Below are positions 1 through 6,423 of a DNA stretch of 10,972 bases, in pieces; position 1 is the first letter of the stretch; the number at the start of each line of letters is the position of its first letter. The notes beneath the pieces are model-generated. The model did no database searches, had not been told where the DNA came from, and was given only the letters and a program-made list of their open reading frames with translations. The position numbers were made by a program, and so were the translations under genes. The stretch is from Bacilli bacterium (GTDB lineage: Bacteria > Bacillota_I > Bacilli_A > RF39 > UBA660). The stretch covers positions 1 through 10,972 of the forward strand of contig JAAWSW010000042.1 of NCBI GenBank assembly GCA_022801735.1, in the 5' to 3' direction.

Positions 1-591
1 ACATCAACAAGTGCGTCAGTAGCCTATACAGCCCCAGGGACATTAGTAGGAAAAGTAAGTGATGGAACCAACACAGTAAGTAGTAGTTATACAGTAACAA
101 TAGATAATGGGTTCTATACCTCTGGTAGTTGTAAGTACTTTATGGAAGGTGGTAAAAGAGTAACAGGATGGCTTTGTTTAAAAAATGGATCTTCTGCAAT
201 TAGGTGTGATACTTCTGAGGTACCAACATCTCAATATTGGTATTATTCAGCATCTGATGGATGTGCGAAAACAGGATGGCAAACTATTGCATATACAAAT
301 CCTATTGGTATCACATGTAGTAGTAAATACTTTTGGTTTGATAGTACTGGAAGAATGGCGACAGGTTGGAGACAAATAAATGGAACATGGTATTATTTCG
401 CTTTATATAATGATACAGAGTATAAATGGAATACTAGACAAGTATTTGGATGTATGTATACTGGCTGGGTTTATAGTGAAGAGTATAATTGTGCTTCACA
501 TGGATGGTATTTTAATTCTAATGGAGCACTAGCAACAAATACAACTATAAATGGTAGTTATGTGGATTCATCAGGATGCTGGATACAATAG
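1..591 (+). CDS. C-terminal part of a surface protein with cell-wall-binding repeats (5' end outside window)
   Basis: The frame is open from the first base, so only the last 196 residues are seen and the true start lies upstream. Residues 1-35 are Ser/Thr/Val-rich and look like the end of a beta-sandwich (bacterial Ig-like) or repeat domain. Residues about 37-194 hold degenerate repeats of the choline/glucan-binding (CW_binding) type: TGW at 55-57, 91-93, 121-123 and 154-156, with aromatic partners such as WYYF at 130-133 and HGWYF at 167-171. Such repeats usually hold secreted proteins on teichoic acid choline or on glucans, which makes an extracellular place likely. No LPXTG signal or C-terminal membrane helix follows. 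Eight cysteines (44, 59, 69, 88, 106, 151, 164, 193) are unusual for this repeat family. The true ligand and the function of the missing N-terminal part cannot be judged. Confidence 0.8.
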   Translation, partial: TSTSASVAYTAPGTLVGKVSDGTNTVSSSYTVTIDNGFYTSGSCKYFMEGGKRVTGWLCLKNGSSAIRCDTSEVPTSQYWYYSASDGCAKTGWQTIAYTNPIGITCSSKYFWFDSTGRMATGWRQINGTWYYFALYNDTEYKWNTRQVFGCMYTGWVYSEEYNCASHGWYFNSNGALATNTTINGSYVDSSGCWIQ

Positions 592-607
592 AATTTTAAT
601 TATAAAT

Positions 608-656
608 AAAAACAATGTTTATATATTAATTTGTTATAATCGTTGTTTTTTGTTTT
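608..656 (+). terminator. Intrinsic terminator after the surface protein gene
   Basis: Left arm 608-617 (AAAAACAATG) pairs with right arm 641-650 (CGTTGTTTTT) through 10 pairs including one G-U. The right arm runs into a T-rich tail. The loop is long (23 bases) and the stem is mostly A-U, so strength is uncertain. The position just after the stop codon fits a terminator. Confidence 0.5.
632..640 (+). promoter_or_regulatory. Candidate extended -10 promoter for the ruvX operon
   Basis: TGTTATAAT is a perfect -10 hexamer with the TGN extension. No good -35 is seen 16-18 bases upstream. Transcription would begin near 647 and give a leader of about 100 bases before ruvX. The element sits in the loop of the preceding terminator hairpin. 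Weaker alternatives are TATACA at 689-694 and TATATA at 725-730. Confidence 0.4.
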
Positions 657-732
657 ATTTAATATTTTGGATACTTTTAGTTTAGGGGTATACAAACTTT
701 AAAATAAATGTTAAAATTAGAGTGTATATAGT

Positions 733-738
733 AGAAGG
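733..738 (+). promoter_or_regulatory. Ribosome binding site that fixes the ruvX start
   Basis: AGAAGG lies 7 bases before GTG 746. This supports GTG 746 over the in-frame GTG at 722, which would add eight residues not found in the family and has no ribosome binding site. Confidence 0.65.
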
Positions 739-745
739 TGGTTTT

Positions 746-1168
746 GTGAAATATTTAGGTTTGGATTTGGGTACCCGCAGTTTAGGTGTGGCTATATCAG
801 ACATTACTAAAACTATAGCAACTACTTATAAGACTATAAAGTTTGCTGATAGTGATTACGAAAGTGCAATTAACGAACTATCTACTATTATTGAATGTGA
901 ACCTATTGAAAAGATTGTGTTAGGTTTTCCTAAAAATATGAACAATACAATAGGTCCACGTGCTTTAACTACTTTAGAGTTTAAAGAACTTTTAGAGAAA
1001 CGTTTTGATATCGAAGTAGTTATGCAAGATGAAAGATTGTCAACAAAAGAAGCAAGTAGTTATATGATAGAGGCTGATATGTCAAGAAAAAAAAGAAAAC
1101 AAAAAATTGACAGTTTGGCGGCTAATATAATTTTGCAGACATATTTGGATAAGAAAGGAATGGAATAA
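746..1168 (+). CDS. ruvX: RuvX/YqgF family pre-16S rRNA nuclease / putative Holliday junction resolvase
   Basis: A 140-residue cytoplasmic RNase H-fold protein of normal family length. Family members trim the 5' end of 16S rRNA precursor and are also described as Holliday junction resolvase-like. The N-terminal strand LGLDLGTRSLGVAISD (from residue 4) carries catalytic Asp7. A GFPKNM motif follows. DERLST (95-100) gives Glu96, and the C-terminal IDSLAA gives Asp122, completing the acidic triad. The start is GTG 746, chosen on its ribosome binding site and on alignment to the usual MxxLGLDxG start. It is first in an operon, one base before yrzB, matching yrrK-yrzB of Bacillus. Nothing is missing or odd. 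Confidence 0.95.
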   Translation: MKYLGLDLGTRSLGVAISDITKTIATTYKTIKFADSDYESAINELSTIIECEPIEKIVLGFPKNMNNTIGPRALTTLEFKELLEKRFDIEVVMQDERLSTKEASSYMIEADMSRKKRKQKIDSLAANIILQTYLDKKGME

Positions 1169-1169
1169 G

Positions 1170-1484
1170 ATGGAAGGTAAAGATGAATTAAAATTTAAAG
1201 CAGTAGATGCGGAAGGAAGACAAATTGATTGTGATACTTTATTTATGTTTGAATCACCAGAAACTAATAAAAATTATATAGTTTACACTGATAATTCAAT
1301 TGATGAGGAAGGCAATATTAGAGTATATGCGTCTATATATAATCCAGCAGATTTACAAGTTGTTGAAGGAGAAGAACTTGCTGCATTAGAATTAATCCCA
1401 ATTGAAACTGAAAAAGAATGGAAGATTATTGAAACTATTCTAGAAGAAATGCAAAATCAAGTTGAGGAAGAACAAGCACAATAA
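1170..1484 (+). CDS. yrzB: DUF1292 family protein (YrzB-like)
   Basis: A 104-residue acidic soluble protein of the DUF1292 family, whose function is unknown. The core begins at about residue 20 (DTLFMFESPETNKNYIVYTD), is followed by the typical strand with VYASIYNP, and ends in an EWKIIETILEEM helix and a Glu/Gln-rich tail. ATG 1170 is one base past the ruvX stop, with AAGGA about 10 bases upstream, so translation is probably coupled. Its place between ruvX and mltG is the conserved Firmicutes position and supports the call more than the weak motif does. Confidence 0.88.
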   Translation: MEGKDELKFKAVDAEGRQIDCDTLFMFESPETNKNYIVYTDNSIDEEGNIRVYASIYNPADLQVVEGEELAALELIPIETEKEWKIIETILEEMQNQVEEEQAQ

Positions 1485-1485
1485 T

Positions 1486-2568
1486 ATGAATAAGAGACGT
1501 AAGTTTTCATTTAAAAAATTTGCACTATTTTTAATAGTGCTTATTGTTTTAATTGTGGTTGGTTTTTTAGGACTTTATAAATTACAGACTGGTGCAGTTA
1601 GTGGTGATACTAAAACTATTTCTGTAACAGTCGATAAAGGTAATAATTATTTTACTATTTCTAAAGTGCTTAAGGAAAATGGTTTAATTAAGTCAGAGTT
1701 TTTTTACAAGGTATTTTTGAAATTTCATAAGCCAGAAAATATTGAGGCTGGAACATATGAACTTAATAAGGCAATGACAGTGTCAGAAATTGTTGAAACA
1801 CTTTGTAACAAAAGTAATATTAAAGATACGAGTGTTAAATTAACTTTTAGGGAAGGGTTAAATATTCGTCAAATGGCTAATATTGTTGAAGAAAAAACTG
1901 GTATTAGTGCTGATGATTTTATAGCCAAGGTTAGTGATGGATCGTATATTGATTCTTTGAAAAATAAATATTGGTTTATTACAGATGCTGTGAAAAATTC
2001 AGAAATATACTATAATTTAGAAGGTTATTTATATCCTGATACTTATATTTTAGAAAAGGATGATGTTACTTTAGATAGTATTTTAACTAAGATTTTGGAT
2101 AATACTGATAAAAAATTATCTGGTTTAAAATCATCTATTGAAAATAGTGGTTATACTGTACATGAAATACTTACTTTAGCATCTTTAATTGAACTTGAGG
2201 CTGTTACAGAGAGTGATAGAGCGCAGGTCGCTGGAGTTTTCTATAATAGATTAAATAATAAATGGTCACTTGGTAGTGATGTTACCACTTATTATGCGGC
2301 TAAAAAATCTATGACAGAAAGGCTTACTAAGTCAGAACTTAATTCTTGTAATGGATATAATACTAGATGTACTTCAATGAGGGGGCTTCCAGTCGGACCT
2401 ATTGATAATCCAAGTTTAAGTTCTATTAAGGCTGCGGTTAATCCTACTGATACAGATTGTTATTATTTTGTGGCAGATAGTGAGAAAAAGGTGTATTTTA
2501 CTAGGAATGCAAATGAGCATGCTGCTATTATTGCTAAATTAAAAAAAGAGGGTAAATGGATAGGATAG
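1486..2568 (+). CDS. mltG: MltG endolytic murein transglycosylase
   Basis: A 360-residue inner-membrane enzyme that cleaves nascent peptidoglycan strands inside the chain and is thought to set glycan length. A short Lys/Arg-rich cytoplasmic start is followed by one membrane helix (12-31), then an extracellular part with a LysM-like subdomain and the YceG catalytic domain. The catalytic Glu is Glu236 in ASLIELEA, followed by VAGVFYNRL and LGSDVTTYY. The C-terminal signature is LPVGPIDNP...IKAAVNP...YYFVAD...YFTRNANEH. ATG 1486 is one base after the yrzB stop. The only purine-rich site, GAGGAAG at 1464-1470, is about 15 bases away, so coupling to yrzB is likely. An in-frame TTG at 1462 would add eight residues but lacks a ribosome binding site. 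The gene overlaps trmR by 13 bases. Confidence 0.94.
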   Translation: MNKRRKFSFKKFALFLIVLIVLIVVGFLGLYKLQTGAVSGDTKTISVTVDKGNNYFTISKVLKENGLIKSEFFYKVFLKFHKPENIEAGTYELNKAMTVSEIVETLCNKSNIKDTSVKLTFREGLNIRQMANIVEEKTGISADDFIAKVSDGSYIDSLKNKYWFITDAVKNSEIYYNLEGYLYPDTYILEKDDVTLDSILTKILDNTDKKLSGLKSSIENSGYTVHEILTLASLIELEAVTESDRAQVAGVFYNRLNNKWSLGSDVTTYYAAKKSMTERLTKSELNSCNGYNTRCTSMRGLPVGPIDNPSLSSIKAAVNPTDTDCYYFVADSEKKVYFTRNANEHAAIIAKLKKEGKWIG

Positions 2569-3125
2569 AAAAATATGCTTTAGAAAATGATGTTCCTATT
2601 ATGCAAAAGGAAGGAATATTATTTTTGAAGGATTATATTGTTAAAAATAATATTAAAAATATTTTAGAGATTGGTTCAGCAATAGGTTATTCAGCATGTC
2701 AAATGGCATCTACTGGTAGTGATGTGAAAATAGTTACTATAGAAAGAGATGAATTACGTTACCATGAGGCAGTTAAAAATATAAATGAATTGGGTTATGA
2801 TAATCAAATAGATATTATTTTGGCAGATGCTTTAGAGGTAGAGATTAATGGTAAATTTGATATGATTTTTATTGATGCTGCTAAGGCACAATATATTAAA
2901 TTTTTTGAAAAATTTAAATACAATTTAAGTGATAATGGTGTTATTATATCTGATAATTTATCTTTTCATGGTTTAACAGAACCAGATGTAGTGATTAAAA
3001 ATCGTAATTTACGCCAGCTTGTTCGTAAGATTAATAATTATAAACAGTATTTATTAGAAAATAGTGAGTTTAAAACTGAATTTTATGATATAGGTGATGG
3101 TATAACTGTAAGTAAAAGGAATTAA
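2556..3125 (+). CDS. trmR: tRNA 5-hydroxyuridine (ho5U34) O-methyltransferase, TrmR/YrrM type
   Basis: A 189-residue SAM-dependent methyltransferase of the catechol O-methyltransferase-like fold. The B. subtilis relative TrmR (YrrM) turns ho5U34 into mo5U34 in tRNA. Motif I is ILEIGSAIGYS (36-46), the acidic SAM-binding strand is VTIERDE, and the metal site is formed by Asp107 in FIDAAKA and Asp133-Asn134 in SDNLSFHG. The start is firm: a TAA directly precedes ATG 2556 in frame. The N-terminus therefore lacks about 20 residues that longer relatives have before the EYAxENxIPI-like segment. It overlaps the end of mltG by 13 bases. The paired U32 genes (4385-6404) make its ho5U substrate. A broader small-molecule O-methyltransferase role is the alternative, but context argues against it. 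Confidence 0.87.
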   Translation: MDRIEKYALENDVPIMQKEGILFLKDYIVKNNIKNILEIGSAIGYSACQMASTGSDVKIVTIERDELRYHEAVKNINELGYDNQIDIILADALEVEINGKFDMIFIDAAKAQYIKFFEKFKYNLSDNGVIISDNLSFHGLTEPDVVIKNRNLRQLVRKINNYKQYLLENSEFKTEFYDIGDGITVSKRN

Positions 3126-3138
3126 TTTTCCTTTTTTT
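3114..3138 (+). terminator. Intrinsic terminator at the end of the ruvX-trmR operon
   Basis: AAAAGGAA (3114-3121) pairs with TTCCTTTT (3128-3135) around a six-base loop and ends in a run of Ts. The left arm overlaps the last codons of trmR. The stem is A-U rich with a short G-C core, so it may be leaky. Confidence 0.5.
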
Positions 3139-3214
3139 CTATGTGATAAGATATAAAGTTTTCAAAAATAACTTTAATAAGTATATAAATAAAAATATAA
3201 AACTTAATATATTT

Positions 3215-3245
3215 TTGTTAAAAAAATGTAAATCTATGATATACT
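3215..3245 (+). promoter_or_regulatory. Promoter of the DUF975 gene
   Basis: An extended -10 TGATATACT lies at 3237-3245. TTGTTA (3215-3220) is a possible -35 with a long 19-base spacer, and GTTAAA at 3217-3222 gives 17. A start near 3252 leaves a leader of about 19 bases with AGGAAGGAG (3253-3261) as ribosome binding site. Confidence 0.6.
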
Positions 3246-3270
3246 TAATAATAGGAAGGAGTAAAGGTTT

Positions 3271-4332
3271 ATGGATAACGCAAAATTAAAAGCAACGGCT
3301 AGAGAACGTTTAAATGGAAATTATCCAGTTGTAATTCTTGGTCTATTATTATTCATATTACTTGGGGGTTGTTGTTCATTTATTGCTAGTGCAATTCATG
3401 CTTCATGGTTAACATCTGTATTGATGTTAATTGTTGAATCGTTAGTAATAATGGGATTTGTTGGAGTAATTTTAAAAATTGCTAGAAAGAAAAAAACAAA
3501 CTTAGAGGATATATTTGCTAAAACTGATTTGTTTGATAAATATATACTTATAACACTTATTTTAGGTGCTATATCATTACTTATGTGGGTACTTGAATTT
3601 TTATCATTTAAATCATTAATCATGGTAATGCTTAATTATTCAGAACTTAATATTGTATTAGCGGTAGTATTAGTATTATTTGGTTTATTATTAAGTGCTG
3701 CTATTATTATGGTAGGTATTTATTTGGCAATTTCATTATCACAAACTTATTTTGTTTTATATGATAATCCAAAAATGAAGATTACTGAAGTATTAATTAA
3801 GAGTTTTGACATGATGGCTGATTATATTTTAGAGTATTTTATATTAGTATTAAGTTTTGCAGGATGGATGATTTTAGGTATCTTTACTTTAGGTATTTTA
3901 TATATTTGGTTAATTCCATATATGTTAGTAACATTTGCTTTATTTTATGATAAGGTTAGAGCAGATTATGAATCTATTAGTGGAAATCCAGAAGAGGCAA
4001 TTTCTTCTGCTAAAGCATCAGAATTAAAACCTATTGTTAAGAAGACAGCAGCAAAAACTACTACTAAAAAGGCTGCTACTGCTAAACCAGTTGCTAAAAA
4101 GTCAACTACAAAAACTGTAGCAAAACCAGCGGCTAAGAAAACAACTACAAAAACCGTAGCAAAACCAGTTGCTAAGAAAACAACTACAAAAACTGTAGCA
4201 AAACCTGCTGCTAAGAAAGCACCAGTTAAAAGTACTACTAAAACAGCTGCTAAAAAAACTACTGCTACAAAAACAACAAAGACAAAAACAACTACTGCTA
4301 AAAAAGCGACAACAAAAACTACAAAAAAGTAA
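3271..4332 (+). CDS. DUF975 family six-helix membrane protein with a Lys/Ala/Thr histone H1-like tail
   Basis: 353 residues. The start KLKATARERLNGNYPVVI matches the usual DUF975 opening. About six hydrophobic helices follow (roughly 20-42, 47-70, 92-112, 128-156, 186-208, 209-226). The family-like end EYFILVLSFAGW...LTLGILYIWLIPYM is at 188-218. After Glu251 the remaining 102 residues contain 33 Lys, no Asp, Glu or Arg, and mostly Ala, Thr, Pro and Val, with KKTTTKTVAKPVA-type repeats. This resembles histone H1/HU-like tails that bind DNA or RNA. With six helices and positive loops the tail should be cytoplasmic, so I infer a membrane protein that could touch the nucleoid or ribosomes. The DUF975 function itself is unknown. 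It has its own promoter, ribosome binding site and terminator, and splits trmR from trhP1, which are adjacent in Bacillus. Confidence 0.88.
   Translation: MDNAKLKATARERLNGNYPVVILGLLLFILLGGCCSFIASAIHASWLTSVLMLIVESLVIMGFVGVILKIARKKKTNLEDIFAKTDLFDKYILITLILGAISLLMWVLEFLSFKSLIMVMLNYSELNIVLAVVLVLFGLLLSAAIIMVGIYLAISLSQTYFVLYDNPKMKITEVLIKSFDMMADYILEYFILVLSFAGWMILGIFTLGILYIWLIPYMLVTFALFYDKVRADYESISGNPEEAISSAKASELKPIVKKTAAKTTTKKAATAKPVAKKSTTKTVAKPAAKKTTTKTVAKPVAKKTTTKTVAKPAAKKAPVKSTTKTAAKKTTATKTTKTKTTTAKKATTKTTKK
4096..4212 (+). repeat. Three tandem 39-base coding repeats in the Lys-rich tail
   Basis: Units 4096-4134, 4135-4173 and 4174-4212 each encode 13 residues: KKSTTKTVAKPAA, KKTTTKTVAKPVA and KKTTTKTVAKPAA. 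DNA identity between units is high, with few differences, for example at ACT/ACC and GCG/GTT codons. A partial unit (AAATAKPVA-like) precedes them and a decayed one follows. The high identity suggests recent in-frame duplication, or slippage. Confidence 0.85.
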
Positions 4333-4358
4333 AAAGGTAGAAATTTCTATCTTTTTTT
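4331..4358 (+). terminator. Intrinsic terminator after the DUF975 gene
   Basis: AAAAAGGTAG (4331-4340) pairs with CTATCTTTTT (4347-4356) with one G-U pair around loop AAATTT, then more Ts. It overlaps the TAA stop of the gene. Confidence 0.7.
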
Positions 4359-4366
4359 GATATAAT
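4358..4366 (+). promoter_or_regulatory. Extended -10 promoter for the trhP1-trhP2 operon
   Basis: TGATATAAT directly follows the T tail of the preceding terminator. No clear -35 is present. Start near 4373 would give a leader of only about 12 bases, which still contains GGTGGGTGAAAG as ribosome binding site before ATG 4385. Confidence 0.5.
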
Positions 4367-4384
4367 TTTTTGGTGGGTGAAAGT

Positions 4385-5188
4385 ATGAAAATAACAGCAA
4401 TCATAAAAAATATTAATCAGGCATTTGAAATAAAAGATTTAGTTCAAACTTTTATTGTGCCTTTAAAAGATTATAGTATTAATTATGTGGATACATTTTC
4501 TTTAGATGATGTAAAAGTTTTAAAAGAGACGGGCAAAGAAATTTTTGTATGTATTAATAAAAATTTTTATAATAATGAACTTAATGATTTGAAGTCATTA
4601 ATGATAGATATTGATAATCTTGGTATTAATGGTATTATTTTTTATGATATTGCAGTTGTTAAAATAAAAAGTGACTTGAATTTGAAAACAGATTTGGTGT
4701 GGTCACAGGAGCATTTAGTGACTAATCATGGTACAATTAATTATTGGTATGATAAGGGGGCTAAATATGCTTATTTATCTTCTGAACTTGCTAAAGATGA
4801 AATATTGGATATAGTATTAAATTCTAAGGCTAAACTTTTTATGAATGTATTTGGTTATGTTCCTATGTTTACATCTAGAAGACATTTGGTTAACAATTAT
4901 TTGGATTATTTTAATTTATCTGATAAAGCAGGTTTGAAAAAGATTTATAAGGAGGGTAAGGAATATCCTATTATTGATAGTACTCATGGAACGACTGTAT
5001 ATTCTGATTATGTTTTAAATATTTTAGATGAGAATTTTTTTGATGATATGTATATTGTTTTTAACAGTATATTCATAAGTGATGATGATTTTAAAAGGGT
5101 TCTTCTGAATTTTAAGGATAATAAGTTTCCATATGAACATGGATTTTTGTATAAAGAAACGGTGTATAGGGTGAAGAAAAATGATTAA
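4385..5188 (+). CDS. trhP1: U32 family protein, TrhP1/YrrN-like (tRNA 5-hydroxyuridine synthesis)
   Basis: 267 residues, soluble. Peptidase U32 relatives YrrN and YrrO of B. subtilis (TrhP1, TrhP2) are needed for prephenate-dependent hydroxylation of U34 in tRNA. The YrrN-type partner lacks the cysteine cluster of YrrO, and so does this protein. Visible family features are the alternating beta/alpha pattern of a TIM-like barrel, the segment GINGIIFYD near residue 77, the strand LVWSQEHLVTNH, and the MNVFGYVPMFTSRRHLVNN segment that matches the typical U32 'GxxPMMxSxxC' region. It is shorter than the roughly 310 residues of Bacillus YrrN. ATG 4385 is preferred over in-frame TTG 4370 because the ribosome binding site lies between them. 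It overlaps trhP2 by eight bases, so the two proteins probably work together. Confidence 0.8.
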   Translation: MKITAIIKNINQAFEIKDLVQTFIVPLKDYSINYVDTFSLDDVKVLKETGKEIFVCINKNFYNNELNDLKSLMIDIDNLGINGIIFYDIAVVKIKSDLNLKTDLVWSQEHLVTNHGTINYWYDKGAKYAYLSSELAKDEILDIVLNSKAKLFMNVFGYVPMFTSRRHLVNNYLDYFNLSDKAGLKKIYKEGKEYPIIDSTHGTTVYSDYVLNILDENFFDDMYIVFNSIFISDDDFKRVLLNFKDNKFPYEHGFLYKETVYRVKKND

Positions 5189-6404
5189 ACCAGAATTACT
5201 TGCTCCTGCTGGAGATTTTGAGAGACTAAAAATTGCACTTTTATATGGTGCGGATGCGGTTTATGTTGGTGGTACTTTTAATTTAAGAGCCAATGCAGAT
5301 AATTTTACAATTACTGAGATTGAAAAGGGTGTAAAATATGCACATGAATTAGGTAAAAAGGTTTATGTGACTGTTAATATTGCACTTCATAATAAAGAAC
5401 TTAATGAGATAATGGAGTATTTAAAATCACTTGATAAGATAGGTGTGGATGCAATTATAGTTAGTGATCCTGCAATTATTAATTTGGCTAGGAAGAATAC
5501 TAGTTTAGTTATTCATCTATCTACACAGGCCTCTACTATTAATAAAGAGGCTGTAGAGTTTTGGAAAAATGAAGGTGTTAGCCGTATTGTTTTGGCTCGT
5601 GAATGTGATATGGGTGATATAAAAACAATTAAGGATAATGTTGATGTTGAACTTGAGACTTTTGTTCATGGGGCTATGTGTGCCTCATATAGTGGTAGAT
5701 GTGTTTTATCTAATTACTTAACTGCTAGAGATTCTAATCGTGGTGGATGTAGTCAGATATGTCGTTGGGATTTTGATTTATATGAAGAAGATGAACATTT
5801 AAAAGGAGAAAAGCCCTTTACTTTTTGTACCAAGGATTTATCTTTAATTAAGCATATACCAGAATTGATGGAACTTGAAGTGGATAGTTTAAAGATAGAA
5901 GGTCGTATGCGTTCTAGTTATTATATTGCAACGATTATTAAAGTTTATCGTATGGTGATTGATAAATACTGGAACAATCCACAGGGTTATGAATATAATT
6001 TAGAATATGAGCAGGTACTTAGGAGATGTGCTAATAGGGATTCTGTTCCACAATTCTTTAATGGATATTTTGGTAAGGATGCTCAGTATTATAATGGTAG
6101 AGTGGAAACTACTAATCAAGATTTCTTGGGCACAGTGCTTGAATATGATGAGAATACTAGATTAATGAAATTGGAACAAAGAAACTATTTTAAAAAGGGT
6201 GATAATGTTACTATTTTTGGCCCATTAGATGAGTTTGATTTTATTATTTCTGAAATTTATGATGAGAATATGCTTGAAATAGATATTGTTAGGCATCCTA
6301 AACAAATAGTATATATAAAAGTACCTAAGTTGGTTAAAAAAGATTATATGATGAAAAAGAACTTGACAAACAATTACAATAGTAGTAATATGTTGGAAAG
6401 TTAA
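5181..6404 (+). CDS. trhP2: U32 family tRNA hydroxylation protein TrhP2/YrrO-like (YegQ family)
   Basis: 407 residues. The opening PELLAPAGDFERLKIALLYGADAVYVGG is the U32 barrel signature. VHGAMCASYSGRC and RGGCSQICRW supply Cys167, Cys174, Cys190 and Cys194, the cluster expected to hold an iron-sulfur centre. KIEGRMRS and YYIATIIKVYR follow, then a C-terminal U32 beta-barrel domain (about 305-390). E. coli TrhP (YegQ) and Bacillus YrrO use prephenate in ho5U34 formation. The label 'collagenase-like protease' often given to this family is probably wrong here. The start overlaps trhP1, with AGGGTGAAG about 5 bases upstream. Together with trmR it completes the ho5U to mo5U route. All hallmark residues look intact. 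Confidence 0.92.
   Translation: MIKPELLAPAGDFERLKIALLYGADAVYVGGTFNLRANADNFTITEIEKGVKYAHELGKKVYVTVNIALHNKELNEIMEYLKSLDKIGVDAIIVSDPAIINLARKNTSLVIHLSTQASTINKEAVEFWKNEGVSRIVLARECDMGDIKTIKDNVDVELETFVHGAMCASYSGRCVLSNYLTARDSNRGGCSQICRWDFDLYEEDEHLKGEKPFTFCTKDLSLIKHIPELMELEVDSLKIEGRMRSSYYIATIIKVYRMVIDKYWNNPQGYEYNLEYEQVLRRCANRDSVPQFFNGYFGKDAQYYNGRVETTNQDFLGTVLEYDENTRLMKLEQRNYFKKGDNVTIFGPLDEFDFIISEIYDENMLEIDIVRHPKQIVYIKVPKLVKKDYMMKKNLTNNYNSSNMLES
6363..6391 (+). promoter_or_regulatory. Candidate internal promoter for greA
   Basis: A perfect TTGACA (6363-6368) and TAATAT (6386-6391, 4 of 6) are 17 bases apart within the last codons of trhP2. Start near 6398 would give a leader of about 25 bases. Sequence match only; greA can also be read from the trhP1 promoter. 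Confidence 0.4.
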
Positions 6405-6423
6405 GACAGAAAGGTGAAACAGA

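Noticed and set aside
592..745. Riboswitch, T-box or small RNA upstream of ruvX
   Set aside because: Only a weak terminator hairpin and promoter-like hexamers are visible. No conserved T-box or riboswitch core was recognised.
722..745. Longer ruvX start at GTG 722
   Set aside because: No ribosome binding site precedes it, and the extra residues do not fit the family, while GTG 746 has AGAAGG at a good distance.
3396..3623. Open frame on the - strand
   Set aside because: It lies wholly inside the DUF975 gene, whose frame is clearly coding. No ribosome binding site or family motif.
4096..4212. Possible CRISPR-like array
   Set aside because: The 39-base units are directly adjacent with no spacers and all are in frame with a coding tail, so they are a coding tandem repeat.
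4102..4404. Open frame on the - strand rich in Ser, Phe and Cys
   Set aside because: It is the mirror of the Lys/Thr/Ala repeat codons of the DUF975 tail. It has no ribosome binding site and no protein-like pattern beyond the repeat.
5181..6404. Collagenase-like protease function for the U32 proteins
   Set aside because: The cysteine cluster and the trmR neighbourhood fit tRNA hydroxylation (TrhP/YegQ, YrrN/YrrO). No protease catalytic set is evident.
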